From a virus: a DNA stretch of 64,000 bases. The notes below the pieces were generated by a model. The model did no database searches. It saw only the letters and a list, made by a program, of their open reading frames with translations, and was not told where the DNA came from. Positions 38,401 to 44,900 of this stretch are shown piece by piece (the stretch's first letter is position 1; each line of letters opens with the position of its first letter). A program made the position numbers and the translations under genes. The stretch covers positions 1 to 64,000 of IMG/VR virus record IMGVR_UViG_3300025853_000057; one strand, given 5' to 3'.

Positions 38401-38936
38401 GGAAGATACTCATCCATAGCAGCATTAGCATCATCTAAAGCTCTTTGGAATGCATTATCATAAACATTCTTAAAACTTCCTGTAGCTGCCCCATAGACTA
38501 ATCCAGGAATCATAAGTAAACCTCCAGCTACATTAGTTGCTGTTTTTCCTAAAAACTTAATACTCCCATTAGCCCATTGGTCTGCTACAGATTGGTCTTC
38601 TGCAAACAGGTCTTCAATATCTGCACCTATATATGGAGTTTGTCCAGTTTTTTCTACATACTCTCTATACCTTTCAGCAGCTTCACCTGTTAACCTCTTA
38701 GGTTTAAAAGCAGGGTCTGCTGGAGATAATATAGGTTCTTCTCCTGTAGATTCAAAGAAGTCTTGTTCAGGGTAAGCTTCTTCAAATTCTTTAATTCTTT
38801 CATATTGTTTGAATTGTTCCTCCATTGGAGAAACATTAGGAGCATAAGTATTAAAGAAAGCATCATCATTAGTATTACCAGCATTAGGATTATCAATGTA
38901 TTCCCATTCGCCAGTAGCTTCGTTAAATTCCCACAT
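23457..38936 (-). CDS. Giant polyvalent virion protein with crAss-type RNA polymerase (5159 aa)
   Basis: One uninterrupted frame. In order: hydrophobic segments near residues 133-152 and 205-225; coiled-coil-rich region about 700-900; metallopeptidase-like HEAFH (1871-1875); the catalytic motif GADFDVDAEY with Asp3422, Asp3424 and Asp3426, matching the DFDID-type loop of the crAss-like virion RNA polymerase (phi14:2 gp66); a second HExxH, HEFAH (4627-4631); and a C-terminal ADP-ribosyltransferase-like start YHGTNAKFDKF (from 5006). Crass-like RNA polymerase is ejected with the DNA and transcribes early genes. Here it is part of a polyprotein-sized product, more than twice the length of gp66. 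The HExxH modules may process it or act on host targets (inference). Confidence 0.88.
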   Translation of the reverse strand: MWEFNEATGEWEYIDNPNAGNTNDDAFFNTYAPNVSPMEEQFKQYERIKEFEEAYPEQDFFESTGEEPILSPADPAFKPKRLTGEAAERYREYVEKTGQTPYIGADIEDLFAEDQSVADQWANGSIKFLGKTATNVAGGLLMIPGLVYGAATGSFKNVYDNAFQRALDDANAAMDEYLPNYVRKEVEDYSLLREMFTANFWANDVLSGMSFVAGAVLTEMLTAGMATPVALGRTTRALKAFTKTSKVGDATRRLNTLGNLNTADEVLGGLRKIGTGTFYEAGVEARHYADEARTQFIEDFIKENGREPSEVELAEAMDKIYNVANGVFAANSALVSVGNMITLPTTFGPKLPGKIGRALKQEKDKVAKGLTKTENLSNKQLARASKRTNTPIEELKKQEYIKKSDYQSNYRKAFNKVYNVAERPVAEGIFEEMGQGTINATALDYVAGYLDVENKQEQVDLAESFAKGLAETYGSKEGWKEGILGAIIGGAGFVGPSSTGKGLGWQGGIWESLGKDKLDPLRDEYILEADASNPKDRIKALVEKVASQHKANQEYSEALESGDMFSAKNAEHEAFFSEVEFRMRLGDYQAVETMIEEYTSELSDEDFMSMFGYENMSDEDISRRKDEVKQSLLTRARSIRKNINKAKTVGSAFNEDIRRALAYSMSSVDNLDEREASLAKEIAENLNIDERSLMDAMRFNNAVKGSKGWLNTYEEELNSLQEAEAKLTKEQLKKSPNEKAIEEATAKVEKQRARVDVLVEREYEARKANTKKADIEASYLDFDAFKEEVDNVINLKKEVEKYYFDNKFDIEQKLKDLEKLAARRQMFVNEVNRLASKKGAEAFNDSIKELLDEAAKFTAIEEQAASDLGMTTAGISVNPMVAQEYKLRNVQEKLYDTIGKRLNKASISDPDGSMTAETPTEEEEELPDLGQEQEQANPAVAAWIKEFNEGMPPSYTKEDTLDVKIGKTKAKLKYAKEKLEALKRRAGLTGTENQAAFNEYLESGKLQKFIGDIEALIKNLENSPTSEKSLPILFTSSSISEVFISDDFVDAEGKEALGNMTPAEIAKSMTVVIEDYAEGGVQFSSDRNPAIQITKGVTGQTGKGAYVYVTYKGKKVRIGGLADPNRFTMPDGSKFSIDNFNHVKLLNPSFVAIENGNLVLTKQGEVFTENFNAMVSLFDKLTKGEEITPEFIKKTFFVKSRFGYNSLKDELLENRPSLEEYLDNSKKEVSVAYSYKEKGKEVSKSDTIVVSRRADRLDIYVKEGNSWRLLNEEDKAYRAIQTLYENSIKANPNLEGVNSQFALLYPGSTKGTVGMASLGFPSVTAPLEEDGVPEIVDGILKAAEEQVTNKKSRKEGEEIKPVTVKDSSGNNLFLSIKTSAQDKDGNYIKSNSSEAEISVVSYEDNDTVKVQLQLSSPGSKEKAFKAFINLKLSVKDGKLYFFNEEIKSLKTLIEKINGQIKYYHEKNPENQGVLDTAGKVIKIGNILKKIDAVNDENTAENLSQIKLHSAPVFKLTLNARSRTYKKKVEKEESGQDTSKSDRDKAKQAFKEKIKGIPIEQLKDKAQVDMLLQALKQQHGLTDEDIAELRSAIKGRLLLSSGEAVPGGEKPESTATDTKDDVEKAQRQLDNVESKLNPNANHPKFNVGQKHDVGNIYDVRDFKDERKDTTQEGVDVITKIHKPAEVDADGNLTERAEVEVTFFDSYEQAEEFINAQYNKYKAIAEERLAKANAELAPLESTPTQQNIPQDTIGNLQNQIDEGLALGTLVENSPEHIELERRLAELKSKDEGDEAPFSISQTEAKEKIDIKKAEQTLARMLNMRTPENPNGIFSMDDVRNLLNNVRNNGITWGAFYNNVIYLSKKAGVGTEYHEAFHAVFRTLLSPTQINSYYFAARKAYGNPTLQDLNDLRNSSSMFADLTRLELEKLWLEEQMAEAFKKYALEQEQKPKGILGILYHKIKKLLGFVKSNKNDLDILFQDIYSGKFRTAKPYNKLQSFRKPAFALLKREPYYNNQTKSLERGFLNKDQSERIINTLAIKALQLKSEKGSLSKRDILDLIRDMSSNYYSVENFRTEIDALVKSNKPKAVQIVGKIRNISKSLSIPENEKLLTDEIEMRLQVFDINTVEENAQEESFADDAPERAFDVNIAEVGGFVQLSKEMRKFIAFSSQAIDEFGFGELADLSNDKFQMASNPYTIYTAVQRGLQSTHPKDMLSKLKNLARTNSNVAAFYDHLTTNINLQLEDLGFENFDSRDSELQKDIEVLQQSALFSTFASAFALDKAEQLVVLYDKAKKDFKTFKSNTRDVNITQFNEWAKAFINSGRNNMQYREENLELIKNIRSVFTDSENIESEENLSNAIQSIKNAFSDLGINLSEGYIRFSILSNHVNTLEQYISKPETPNEKDFYEGLLEEVYLFSDVKPLTKDDLTGLSSSIAAQNNPFVKNLNESDTKTDRGAIGRLQAIAENNAVFDESVGTTTFQNAKGQDIYSFIQKTYLISETKKWNKRTETAKELLRAIRDKVSDDEGALIAQEMFKYEGTPYPYYIAKKFYQAIKHNPYLNGVEYQVNSDGNTTSTLITEDNEAYSLAVLKQLQTFLMDGLRTTSLSEVEVDGEAEFVEDTYKNSDASSYAELDGGGIDLVKLSMFAESIGNKLRKLFRLPGARGLAKDNRAKERTLAPFITQVNSDKNTQTATNLPVHEFVNRDGELNTLGVEFLFRDILQEYEDLANVQQEIKFILENDGVDNNGNPVFDIEGYHYKLREDGTKDYTKGKGHDFFLYKAALQKYSPELYQQLLADAREGKPLTKERLEPFIQSYAQDLFGQYLETLASPARSLIRKEETTSDEKKTQEEEKSEEAVAEEAETVTVYKNKMLPKFYEKNDGTVNITRLKEYFFNDMLGSMAFGNLIHGNLKMSYKDMVDFIKRMSKTIAAGPPLGTGTTKVAVVRSVEAKDRFDKDSVDAANIKDLDSQDTTDAQNIGTLSWYRRKYLTSLGKKTKAVDEIYNRLEKGYKLTPSEIKTLKDAGALVMPRKIVGTNRWFYDKTSIVTLLRSQTSYVETKEDREQLDYLYDLLFDARRVNDVNRMQELYKQIHAIWKPIPSERLNHDTLNYLESTGTDILAYDSSMKGAKINVGSISGNNEVGFIVDSEGFDVDDEAFKEQVKTDNLKSKIIDPIQALALLFSEQKSTTKVSVFGTTTTLGDLQDAFENLVSLRTEEGFKEMQKIISSNDKPRYTYLLKLFKESLMQTGADSYLIEMVSAMEGAEDLPKYNLNMPSTIDKLESMFLSFVSKNVLKNKAPGHKFTLRTDHGTGVMELDGKIITDKEFRSNPSKYAGKVTTRRLAYRKKDADGKYYTEIKISAQFAEHLNLKKGDELPPEILEMYGVRIPTDDKHSMGYFKVVDFLPMETGNEIIMPYEILKLSGADFDVDAEYVRVVDYFIDSNDKIHWFGQYLKADNVEEAIKQAREEYIREKSQLYDVKENTKEALLKNKKYQEALEALNNLKSELNKLKPSAEEAKQQIAEILSSIDEAFEEGNIEDADVTETSDDNLDTSLKGIKDFSELTALMLEENVARGNLKEIQRVLNQYKSKIQNTKNFIRTVRTEESIKQLDKLGYSASEDAFNQRFSEVISANRSSFEKGNISAINPLTITEINNLLVPVAGAFIYNDTNEDISNEVTSTEAFDKLEKRLREAGVKDNTEVTGIYDPLNKTNASVNNATGTKNIGPVAVFNLIFQRLAKAGVSLSAEWMEAKEVAETFKEYAKGFKLSRNQKDDSILNNVGIRVNNLIGQNLNAMTDNGKDPKASKFNMAYQLLGTSLTQMGLGKGFNEVVLSGMQPAVVQLVNLINADSSPIKEGEYSQGFFKLVAKTLGEYQGKDTEEVALTEDNLIQALLYAQDPTSSTLTEAQYNFIQVNALQTIKLFKEVSDFLRNFTDIIGLAKGAKPTFSENYNVQESIKNLGLRVVLRKDGNPQNLNDYSIEHVEGYAARDYPLDLLDLVKKDKILSTNLKAQTAIINHESPKFFLLEAKPAKDIVEVLKTSLRPNTMAIDDKAKKIRKSLLSFLSMRAYKHQYANKVKGLNLTKLFDPSYLHELYAEVSALDEVGSNEFLGALLPEVIPFKNKATRLDGHSLYKMSLNTRTKNNSDYVQKLMDSFRELYTSENPKARLFAARAFYYLLMKDGGLFKNDSFIRQIAPHYLTNISNSLDEVQDLFAGLSNKTFVRVFGISKGELIQEFVDLYARYQPNGYDLRTTSSKNLFKDYSKDEEFKAFVEELKQDKEAGNITKEQLIQIIKQNSPVFKDDRNGVIRFDLYAGVEVKPSGAFSSNDKMKMGINAQAIKGTGLVSKGSNGKLNYPAYFKIVEFSPEGIPTSRIYRLYAVQKQRSKVSIKDGLPEASDTVTLNKDGNLFNEGTDVNGVAAYYKAVNPILTKEISPFFWTIEDINAGVEALDYIREEKEEQTTTTAEEQQAEATTLSPELQNFLNQLSSVSKAEVKPETKATPTEKTPVEKKEEPSPEITKEYLLKLFDQLPNSDNKNFMKPMFNSFLSDINENKDKIESILKNLGGKNPFQSKSSEKQTINREQLSSLLDKLSAKFGIDWEFDTSIPGLGQFKNGRVLINPDKARLDTPFHEFAHPFVAIVKLQNPLLYKNLTKQVNNSELGKKTLARVQKNYPELSYEEQVEEAIVDLIGQYAADLESVKQEKGLWNAIKTFLRKVSEYIKSLLADSKKAIIPSELNPETTLEDLASMLVVDNPVNLGRLANRTYRSTPKARGTIKPGVQELFDSNPELANQVYEALGFVKGINELKVQDFKTKIGEATQLEEQVNKLKKYVEQFRTAYFVVNIDEDIQSDIFFIKEEAEEALKEYNNRGNLKFELETTVGLTEKEIEIYKDVIDFLAENPDQNPLNEEEYTGAKKLEAYLKYKHEITSKQIRKVLIGNKEKERLTDFITINLELSQAQKIEGESGLPNNLVELELSKITPQQKQQALQLYSQYLDTIFPDSKVKDIVYHGTNAKFDKFDKSFYQSGADYIYFGKLNTPGFKSLSRTITAIINLKNPSTFIDNNINKVNNDDGFIENYSKNFIQSLSEEQFEQGEFLNQYGVEKPEQIHILGSQKDIEGFRGFVNNQLQAPMESTEDRATTLFSTFVNVNDADVLELLNNCN

Positions 38937-38994
38937 ATATTATTACTTAGATAAAAGTAGAATACGAATTTAAACAAAATATGTTACTTAGCTA

Positions 38995-39363
38995 TCAATA
39001 GTTAAACTCTACATGATAGTGAGGAACATTACCTTTTACTTCATGGTATAAGACTTCAGCACCATATTTAGCTTTCCAAGCTTTACCTTCAGGAGTTAAT
39101 AACCAGTCCCAAAATTTTAAACCTTCGTCATCATCTCTAATATCTATAGCTTTACCAGCTACATGAGGAGGATTTTTAGGTGCAGAAGATGAATCATCTT
39201 CATATAAGGCATCTTGCTCTTCTTGAGTTCTATAGCCACTGGTAACAGTAATACCAAAAGGTATTTCTTCTGTAGGTGACTTTAAATAGTCAGTTATAGA
39301 CTGCTGTACTTCAGCAGTTTTATATTTTACCTTCTGTCTCTTGCCTGAGGTCTCTGCTTTCCC
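38995..39363 (-). CDS. M15-type peptidase domain, expressed by -1 frameshift
   Basis: A 120-codon extension in the -1 frame relative to the 857-residue gene ends at TGA 38995-38997. It has the M15 (D-Ala-D-Ala or L-Ala-D-Glu peptidase) signature: TSGYRT, HVAGKAIDIR and PHYHVEF, with zinc ligands His65, Asp72 and His115 of the extension. The His-to-Asp spacing of seven is as in VanY/Ply500-type enzymes. The frame has no ATG, GTG or TTG, and its upstream stop (TAG) sits just 5' of the slippery heptamer. It is therefore best explained as the C-terminal domain of a 968-residue frameshift product that digests peptidoglycan during genome entry. Confidence 0.82.
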   Translation of the reverse strand, partial: GKAETSGKRQKVKYKTAEVQQSITDYLKSPTEEIPFGITVTSGYRTQEEQDALYEDDSSSAPKNPPHVAGKAIDIRDDDEGLKFWDWLLTPEGKAWKAKYGAEVLYHEVKGNVPHYHVEFNY

Positions 39364-41900
39364 ACACTACTGGAGGAACCTCCTTGTCCTCCAGCTAATA
39401 AAGTTCCTAAATACCCTAGATAAGTTCTAGCATCATCAGCATTTTTAATATTTGTTGGGTCTAAGACTTTACCTTGAGCATTTCTAATACTACTTACCTC
39501 TATTACTTCACCATTAGGGGCAGTTACATTAACTTTAATAGTAGCTTGTGCAGTTCTAGTAAAGTTGTATATATATCCTCTAGTATCTCTAATAGGAACA
39601 GAAATGCTTTCTGTATTTGTAGGGTCTAATGTAAACATAGTATCATAGGCAATATCTAAAGTGCCTAATTCACTTTCATTAAACATTAGATTTGTTCTTA
39701 ATAGATAAGATGCATCTCTTACTCTGGCATCATTATCTTTAGACATCTGTATAATAACTTCCCTAAAAGCAGGAGCTTCTGTATCTATTAAAGTTTCAAA
39801 TGTAGCTGTCTTACCATCTTCATCTGTTACAACAATAAGATTTGTAGCTTGTCCACTAGAGTTAGCATTTATATAAGCAGCAGTTACTTTTGGATTATCT
39901 CCAAGTCCTCTATCTGCAAATATTTTTTCTAATGAGTTGTTTCTTTCATCCTTACCATCTCCACCAGCAGCCTTTTGCAGGTCTACTAATAAAAGATTAG
40001 GGTCGTCATTATATTTTTCTTTTAAGTTACTTAAAAAATTACCTACAGCTCCTTTTTTACCAGAGCTACCAATGTTTATTTCTCTAATTCCTATCCTCTC
40101 ACGTTCAGATTCACTTTGAAGTTTTTCTACATTTTTCGTAAATTTAGATGTAAAACCTACAATATCTGCTAAAGGTTTAGTTAAGGTAAAGGTATTAGTA
40201 CCTGTATAATTGTACTGCTCAGTTACAAATCTCCAAGCTCCTTCCTTGCTATCATATTTTAAAATCCCTAAGTCTTTTAATTGAGATAAACCTTCACTAT
40301 TTTCTACTTGTAAGTTAGAGTATTTCTGATGTAGTAAGTTTCTAGTAGCAAAATCTCTATTCATTAGAGACCTTTTATCAAAACCAGTTTCTTTAGATAC
40401 TAACTCTAAACCACTAAAAGACTTTTTAATAATTTCATCACTTAAACCAGACTGTTTACCAGCTTCTGTAAATATAGTTTCAAGCCGTTCTGCTTTTTCT
40501 GAAGCTTGCTTAAAGGTACTATAATTTGTAAGAATACTATTTACAACATCTAAATCCCCTGTTCCTATATTTGGATTTTGTTTTAAGTCTACTATAGTCT
40601 GAAGCATTTCAGTTTGTAGAGATTCTACTTCATCTCTATTAAAACCAAATTGGGTCTGTAACCTACCGCCTTCTTTAAAATAGTCATAAGGATTAGCCAT
40701 CATTTCTACAAAAGTGTCGGGTAAATTGTAAGCTTGCTGTAATCTTGCAGCTAGTTCAGGATTACTATTTTTTACTTCTTCATACTTTTTAATTAACAAT
40801 TCATCAGCTCTTTCTTCAAAACTTCCTGTAAAAGCTTCTCTAAGTAAAGGAGCATATTCTGGGTTTGTCATAGCGTTACCTACTGCTGTGGATACATAAG
40901 TAAGAAGGTTAGAATAAGACTCTTGTTCAATTTCTTGAGCTACAGTAAGGTTTTTAGAAATATCAACATCCTGAGTAGAAGCTCCAGTACTTACCATCTC
41001 TAAAGAGTAGTTATCATCTTCATCACTTCCAGTACCTCTACTTCCACCTCCAGGTACATTAGTAGCTTTTCCAGGAATATCTTCTTCATTTCTATAGAAG
41101 CCTTTAGATGCTACACCTGTAACCAGATTTTTAATATCTTCAAAAGAGTTTAAACCTAAAAATTCTTTTATATAACGATACTGGTCTTTATCTCCTTGTA
41201 GTACTCTATTAGTATATTCATCAATTGCTTCTTGAGTAAAAGTATTATCTAAATTTAAGTTAGTTATTTTTTTCCCATCAGGTGTTAACCAGATTAATTT
41301 ACCTTTCTCATCGTAGCTATAACTACCTTCTCCATAGATTTTTTTTATAGAAGGTTTTAAGTAACTAAGTAATTCGGTTGAAACAGTTTCTTCTACTTTA
41401 TCTTCAATAGGAGTTTTAATATCTGCTTCAGAAATTTCAGAAGGGTCTTTCCATCCCCATTGACCTGTAACAGGGTCTTGCTTCATTAAGTCAGCAAAGT
41501 AAAGAGATGCTGCGTTAGGCTTTCCTAAGTAAGGAGCTACATTAGCTTCATATAATTTATAATGCTTTCTAATCCTATTAAGCTCAGGGTCAGTCATAAA
41601 TTCTCTATTCAAAGCTCCTAGCTGACCTGTAACTCTACCATAAGAGCCTTTATTTTTTTCAAGCTCTTCTTCTAAATTAGCTATAGAAGTGCTAAACTTA
41701 TCTCTATAAGCTTGAGCCATACCTGTTTCTTCATGCCAAGGAGCAGCCTCTATAGCAAACTCTGATGTTCCTAATTGAGTTCTAGCAGTATCTAAACCCT
41801 TCTGCTTAGTTTCCAGGTTTTGCTGCATGAACTCCAAAGGCATATCTATGAATTGAGATTCATAGGGAGTATCTACTGGTCGTATAAATCTAACTGCCAT
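39327..41900 (-). CDS. Virion cargo/tail-channel protein (857 aa; 968 aa with frameshift)
   Basis: The protein starts AVRFIRPVDTPYESQFIDMP, has a long helical N-terminal region (GLDTARTQLGTSEF; IANLEEELEKN), Asp/Glu-rich middle parts and a Gly/Ser linker (AGGQGGSSSSVGKQ) right before its stop. It lies between the lysozyme-bearing 1691-residue gene and the RNA polymerase giant, where crAss-like phages encode packaged cargo proteins. The zero-frame product ends 9 residues after Lys848. The -1 product replaces these with the M15 domain, so the protein would be made in two forms, only a minority carrying the peptidase. Confidence 0.75.
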   Translation of the reverse strand: MAVRFIRPVDTPYESQFIDMPLEFMQQNLETKQKGLDTARTQLGTSEFAIEAAPWHEETGMAQAYRDKFSTSIANLEEELEKNKGSYGRVTGQLGALNREFMTDPELNRIRKHYKLYEANVAPYLGKPNAASLYFADLMKQDPVTGQWGWKDPSEISEADIKTPIEDKVEETVSTELLSYLKPSIKKIYGEGSYSYDEKGKLIWLTPDGKKITNLNLDNTFTQEAIDEYTNRVLQGDKDQYRYIKEFLGLNSFEDIKNLVTGVASKGFYRNEEDIPGKATNVPGGGSRGTGSDEDDNYSLEMVSTGASTQDVDISKNLTVAQEIEQESYSNLLTYVSTAVGNAMTNPEYAPLLREAFTGSFEERADELLIKKYEEVKNSNPELAARLQQAYNLPDTFVEMMANPYDYFKEGGRLQTQFGFNRDEVESLQTEMLQTIVDLKQNPNIGTGDLDVVNSILTNYSTFKQASEKAERLETIFTEAGKQSGLSDEIIKKSFSGLELVSKETGFDKRSLMNRDFATRNLLHQKYSNLQVENSEGLSQLKDLGILKYDSKEGAWRFVTEQYNYTGTNTFTLTKPLADIVGFTSKFTKNVEKLQSESERERIGIREINIGSSGKKGAVGNFLSNLKEKYNDDPNLLLVDLQKAAGGDGKDERNNSLEKIFADRGLGDNPKVTAAYINANSSGQATNLIVVTDEDGKTATFETLIDTEAPAFREVIIQMSKDNDARVRDASYLLRTNLMFNESELGTLDIAYDTMFTLDPTNTESISVPIRDTRGYIYNFTRTAQATIKVNVTAPNGEVIEVSSIRNAQGKVLDPTNIKNADDARTYLGYLGTLLAGGQGGSSSSVGKQRPQARDRR
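39357..39363 (-). other. Programmed -1 ribosomal frameshift site (GGGAAAG)
   Basis: Read on the minus strand, zero frame GTG GGA AAG contains G GGA AAG, an X XXY YYZ heptamer identical to the one used in the lambda tail gene G/T frameshift. Slippage gives GGG AAA and then opens the M15 frame. An AGGAGG stretch lies 15 bases upstream, also part of a GGAGG/CCTCC hairpin. A 7-bp hairpin (ACTGCTG/CAGCAGT) starts 38 bases downstream. Confidence 0.78.
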
Positions 41901-41904
41901 TTTA

Positions 41905-44900
41905 CTATTTTATTTCTGTGTAAGTACCATCAGGATTTTTCTTATATCTTCTACCATCATCTGTTTCAATAATATTCTCATAAGTAGCAAGTCCTGAAGG
42001 AGCTAATTTAGGAATTAATTGCCCATTTACCACATCATATCCTATTATGCTAAAATCACCTGTTTTCATGCTATTAACAATCATATCTTGCATTCGTTTA
42101 GCTCCCATGTCTTTAGAAAATCCTTGGACATTACTACCTATACCTTCTGCTCCTTTCATACCTAGCTGCCATCTGTTAGCTATAGATTGGTCTTTAAGTA
42201 AAGCATTCTTTTCAGCTTGTGCAGCAGCTAATTGAGCTTCTTGGTTAGCAATGCCAATGTTACTAGTATCTATACCATATCTAGTTTTAGCTAAAGCCTC
42301 TCCTAAGTTCATAGCCATACTAGGACTAGCTACTGCCATATTAGATAAATAAGAACCTTGTGTAGGTGCACCTCTTCTAAAGCCCTCTCTAGTATTAGCT
42401 AAAGCTTGGTTACCAGCAGCTTGTTGTAAAGCTACAGGAGTATAATCATACCTTTGAAGTTTAGGAGCAGCAGTATAAGTAGGGTCTGGAGCAAAAGCAG
42501 CAGCAGCTATATTACTTAGAGGCCCTACCATAGAACCTGCTGCACCAGCAATGTAAGTATCCATAGGAGATTTATAATCTTTAGGGCCTTTTAAAGTAGG
42601 CTTACGTTTTTGTGGTTTTTCAAAAGAAAGAGCTTTAAATTCTTCTAAAGAAGGGCCTTTAACAGTATAATCTAAAGAAGTAGGTATTTTTATAGGCTGC
42701 GAAGTAGGTATTTTTATAGGCTGCATTAATGAGCTAGATTGATTACTATTTTTACTAAAGTACTGGGGAGCAAAAGCTTTAACTTCATTTACTCTCTTAG
42801 TCCACTCAGGTAAATTAGTATTAGCTCCTGTTGTATTCCTATAACTTCTAATTTTTTCAGCAGCAAATGGGTCATTTAAAGCATCACCCATTGCCATAAC
42901 ATCAGCACCATATTTTCCCCAAGCTTCGTCTACTTTAGCAGGGTCTAATTTCCCTTGTGAATACATTTGAAGTTTTTGTTCAGGAGTTAACTTCCCGGCT
43001 GCTACCATCATAGATGCTCTAGGGTCTTCACTATTAAAAGCAAAATCAAAAGCCATAGCTTGTTGTGAATCAGGCATTTCATAAAGACCATATTTATTAA
43101 AATATTGATTTATACCAGCATTAATAGCTTGATTTCTACCTTCTTCAGTGTTAGCATATTGTGTGGCTCCAGGTTGTGTAAATCCATAATTAGAGTAACC
43201 TAATCTAGTTTCTCGGTCTAAAGTATTACCTACAATATCATATATTCTATCATAGTCATCAGGAGTTGATACTTTTTCTGTAGAATACATATTTTCAGGA
43301 ACTAAATTTCCTTGATTTTGCTGAGGAAACAACTTATCACCCATTTGTTTAATTACTCTGCCTCCATATCTCATCATACCAGGGGGTTGAGCTTGTGGAG
43401 GCATTTGCTGTTGCATAGCAGGTTGTTGTTGTCCTTGCATTTGTTGGGCTACCATTTCTACTATTTGAACAGCTTGCTGTTGTGGTACTCCCATTTCAAT
43501 TAACTTTCCTACAACTTGCTCAGGTGCTACATTTTGTTGCAGCATTTGTGCTACTTGCTGAATAATCTGCTGTGCAGCTTCTTCTTGACCTCCACCTTGT
43601 TGTGGCATTTGTTGTGGTTGCATCATGTCTCCTCCCATTTGGTAGTAACCTCCATCTTCTTTTGCAAAATTTCTAGCAAAGTTAGCTTTTTTTCTCATAG
43701 CTGGGGAGTACTTACCTTCAGGTGCATTTAAAATAGTACTAGCTGCTTCTTGTACACCCATACCCATTTTAGAAGCTTGGGCTTTAAAAGTACCTCTTTT
43801 AGAAGGGTCTATATGAATACCACCTTGAGCATACATCATAGGGCCACCATAGTTATACATAGCAGGTTCCATATCCATATAACCACCATCTTCCCAAGTA
43901 GCTCTAGCATAAGCTCTAAAGTATGGATTCTTAGCTAAGTTCTTTTTATGTCTAGCGTAGAAAGCTTTCTTACCATATTTAGATTTACCTCTTTCTCCTA
44001 GCTTAGGGTCACCAAAGTATTTCTTAGTTCCATCAGGACCAGTAACTACGTGAGTTTTTCCTTTTCTGTCATTAGACCTTCTAACAGTATAACCACCTTT
44101 TCCATACTCCATAGTATCATCATAATCCATATATCCACCTACTTCCATATTAGATTTAATTTTTGCCTGTACATATTCAGGCAAAGCTCTAAAGCCAGGA
44201 TTATCAAAACTACCACCTTCAGCATAGTAACCACCATAAGCTTTTTCAGCAGCTTTAATCTTACGTTCTTGCTCAAGCATTTGCTTAGTAGGTTTTTTAC
44301 CACTACCTCTATTAGCTCTGATGTTATCCCATAAGCCTCTTCTAGAATAAGAGCCATCAGCTCTTTTAATCATTTGACCACCTCTTGCCATTTTTTCTTC
44401 TACAAAAGGTGCTTGTGTTTGTATAGGCTGGTCTACTAACATTTGTTGAGAACCATCAGCACCTGTAACCATTATAGGGTCATTATTATTTGTAGGAACT
44501 ACTTGTGTAGGTCCACTGCCAGGAAAAGCAATACTATTAGCATCAGGATACATATTATATCCAGCTTGTTGTTCTTCAGGTGAAGCTGCTACAACATTCT
44601 TTTGCTCTTCTAATTGCCTGTCTATATTATGGGCTTTAATAAGCTTCTTCATCTCACTATCTATGAAATTTAAGGTAAGCTTATCATTAGGACGAAGTTT
44701 ATCTCCTCCCTGTTTTTTAATAGCTTTACTTATGTCTGCATAAGATTTACCAGCATACTTTTCAGAAATACCTGCTTCTCTTAAAGCTGTTTTAGAGGCT
44801 TTAATTTTTTCAGACATTACATAGTTTTCTGGAGTGTAAATAGTTTCAGGACCTTCTACTTCTACATCTGGGCCTTGACCATTATTAGGTAAAGTAACAC

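Noticed and set aside
38937-38994. Direct repeat of CTAAGTAA upstream of the giant gene as a promoter or operator
   Set aside because: Only two short copies in AT-rich sequence, with no match to a promoter pattern I can defend.
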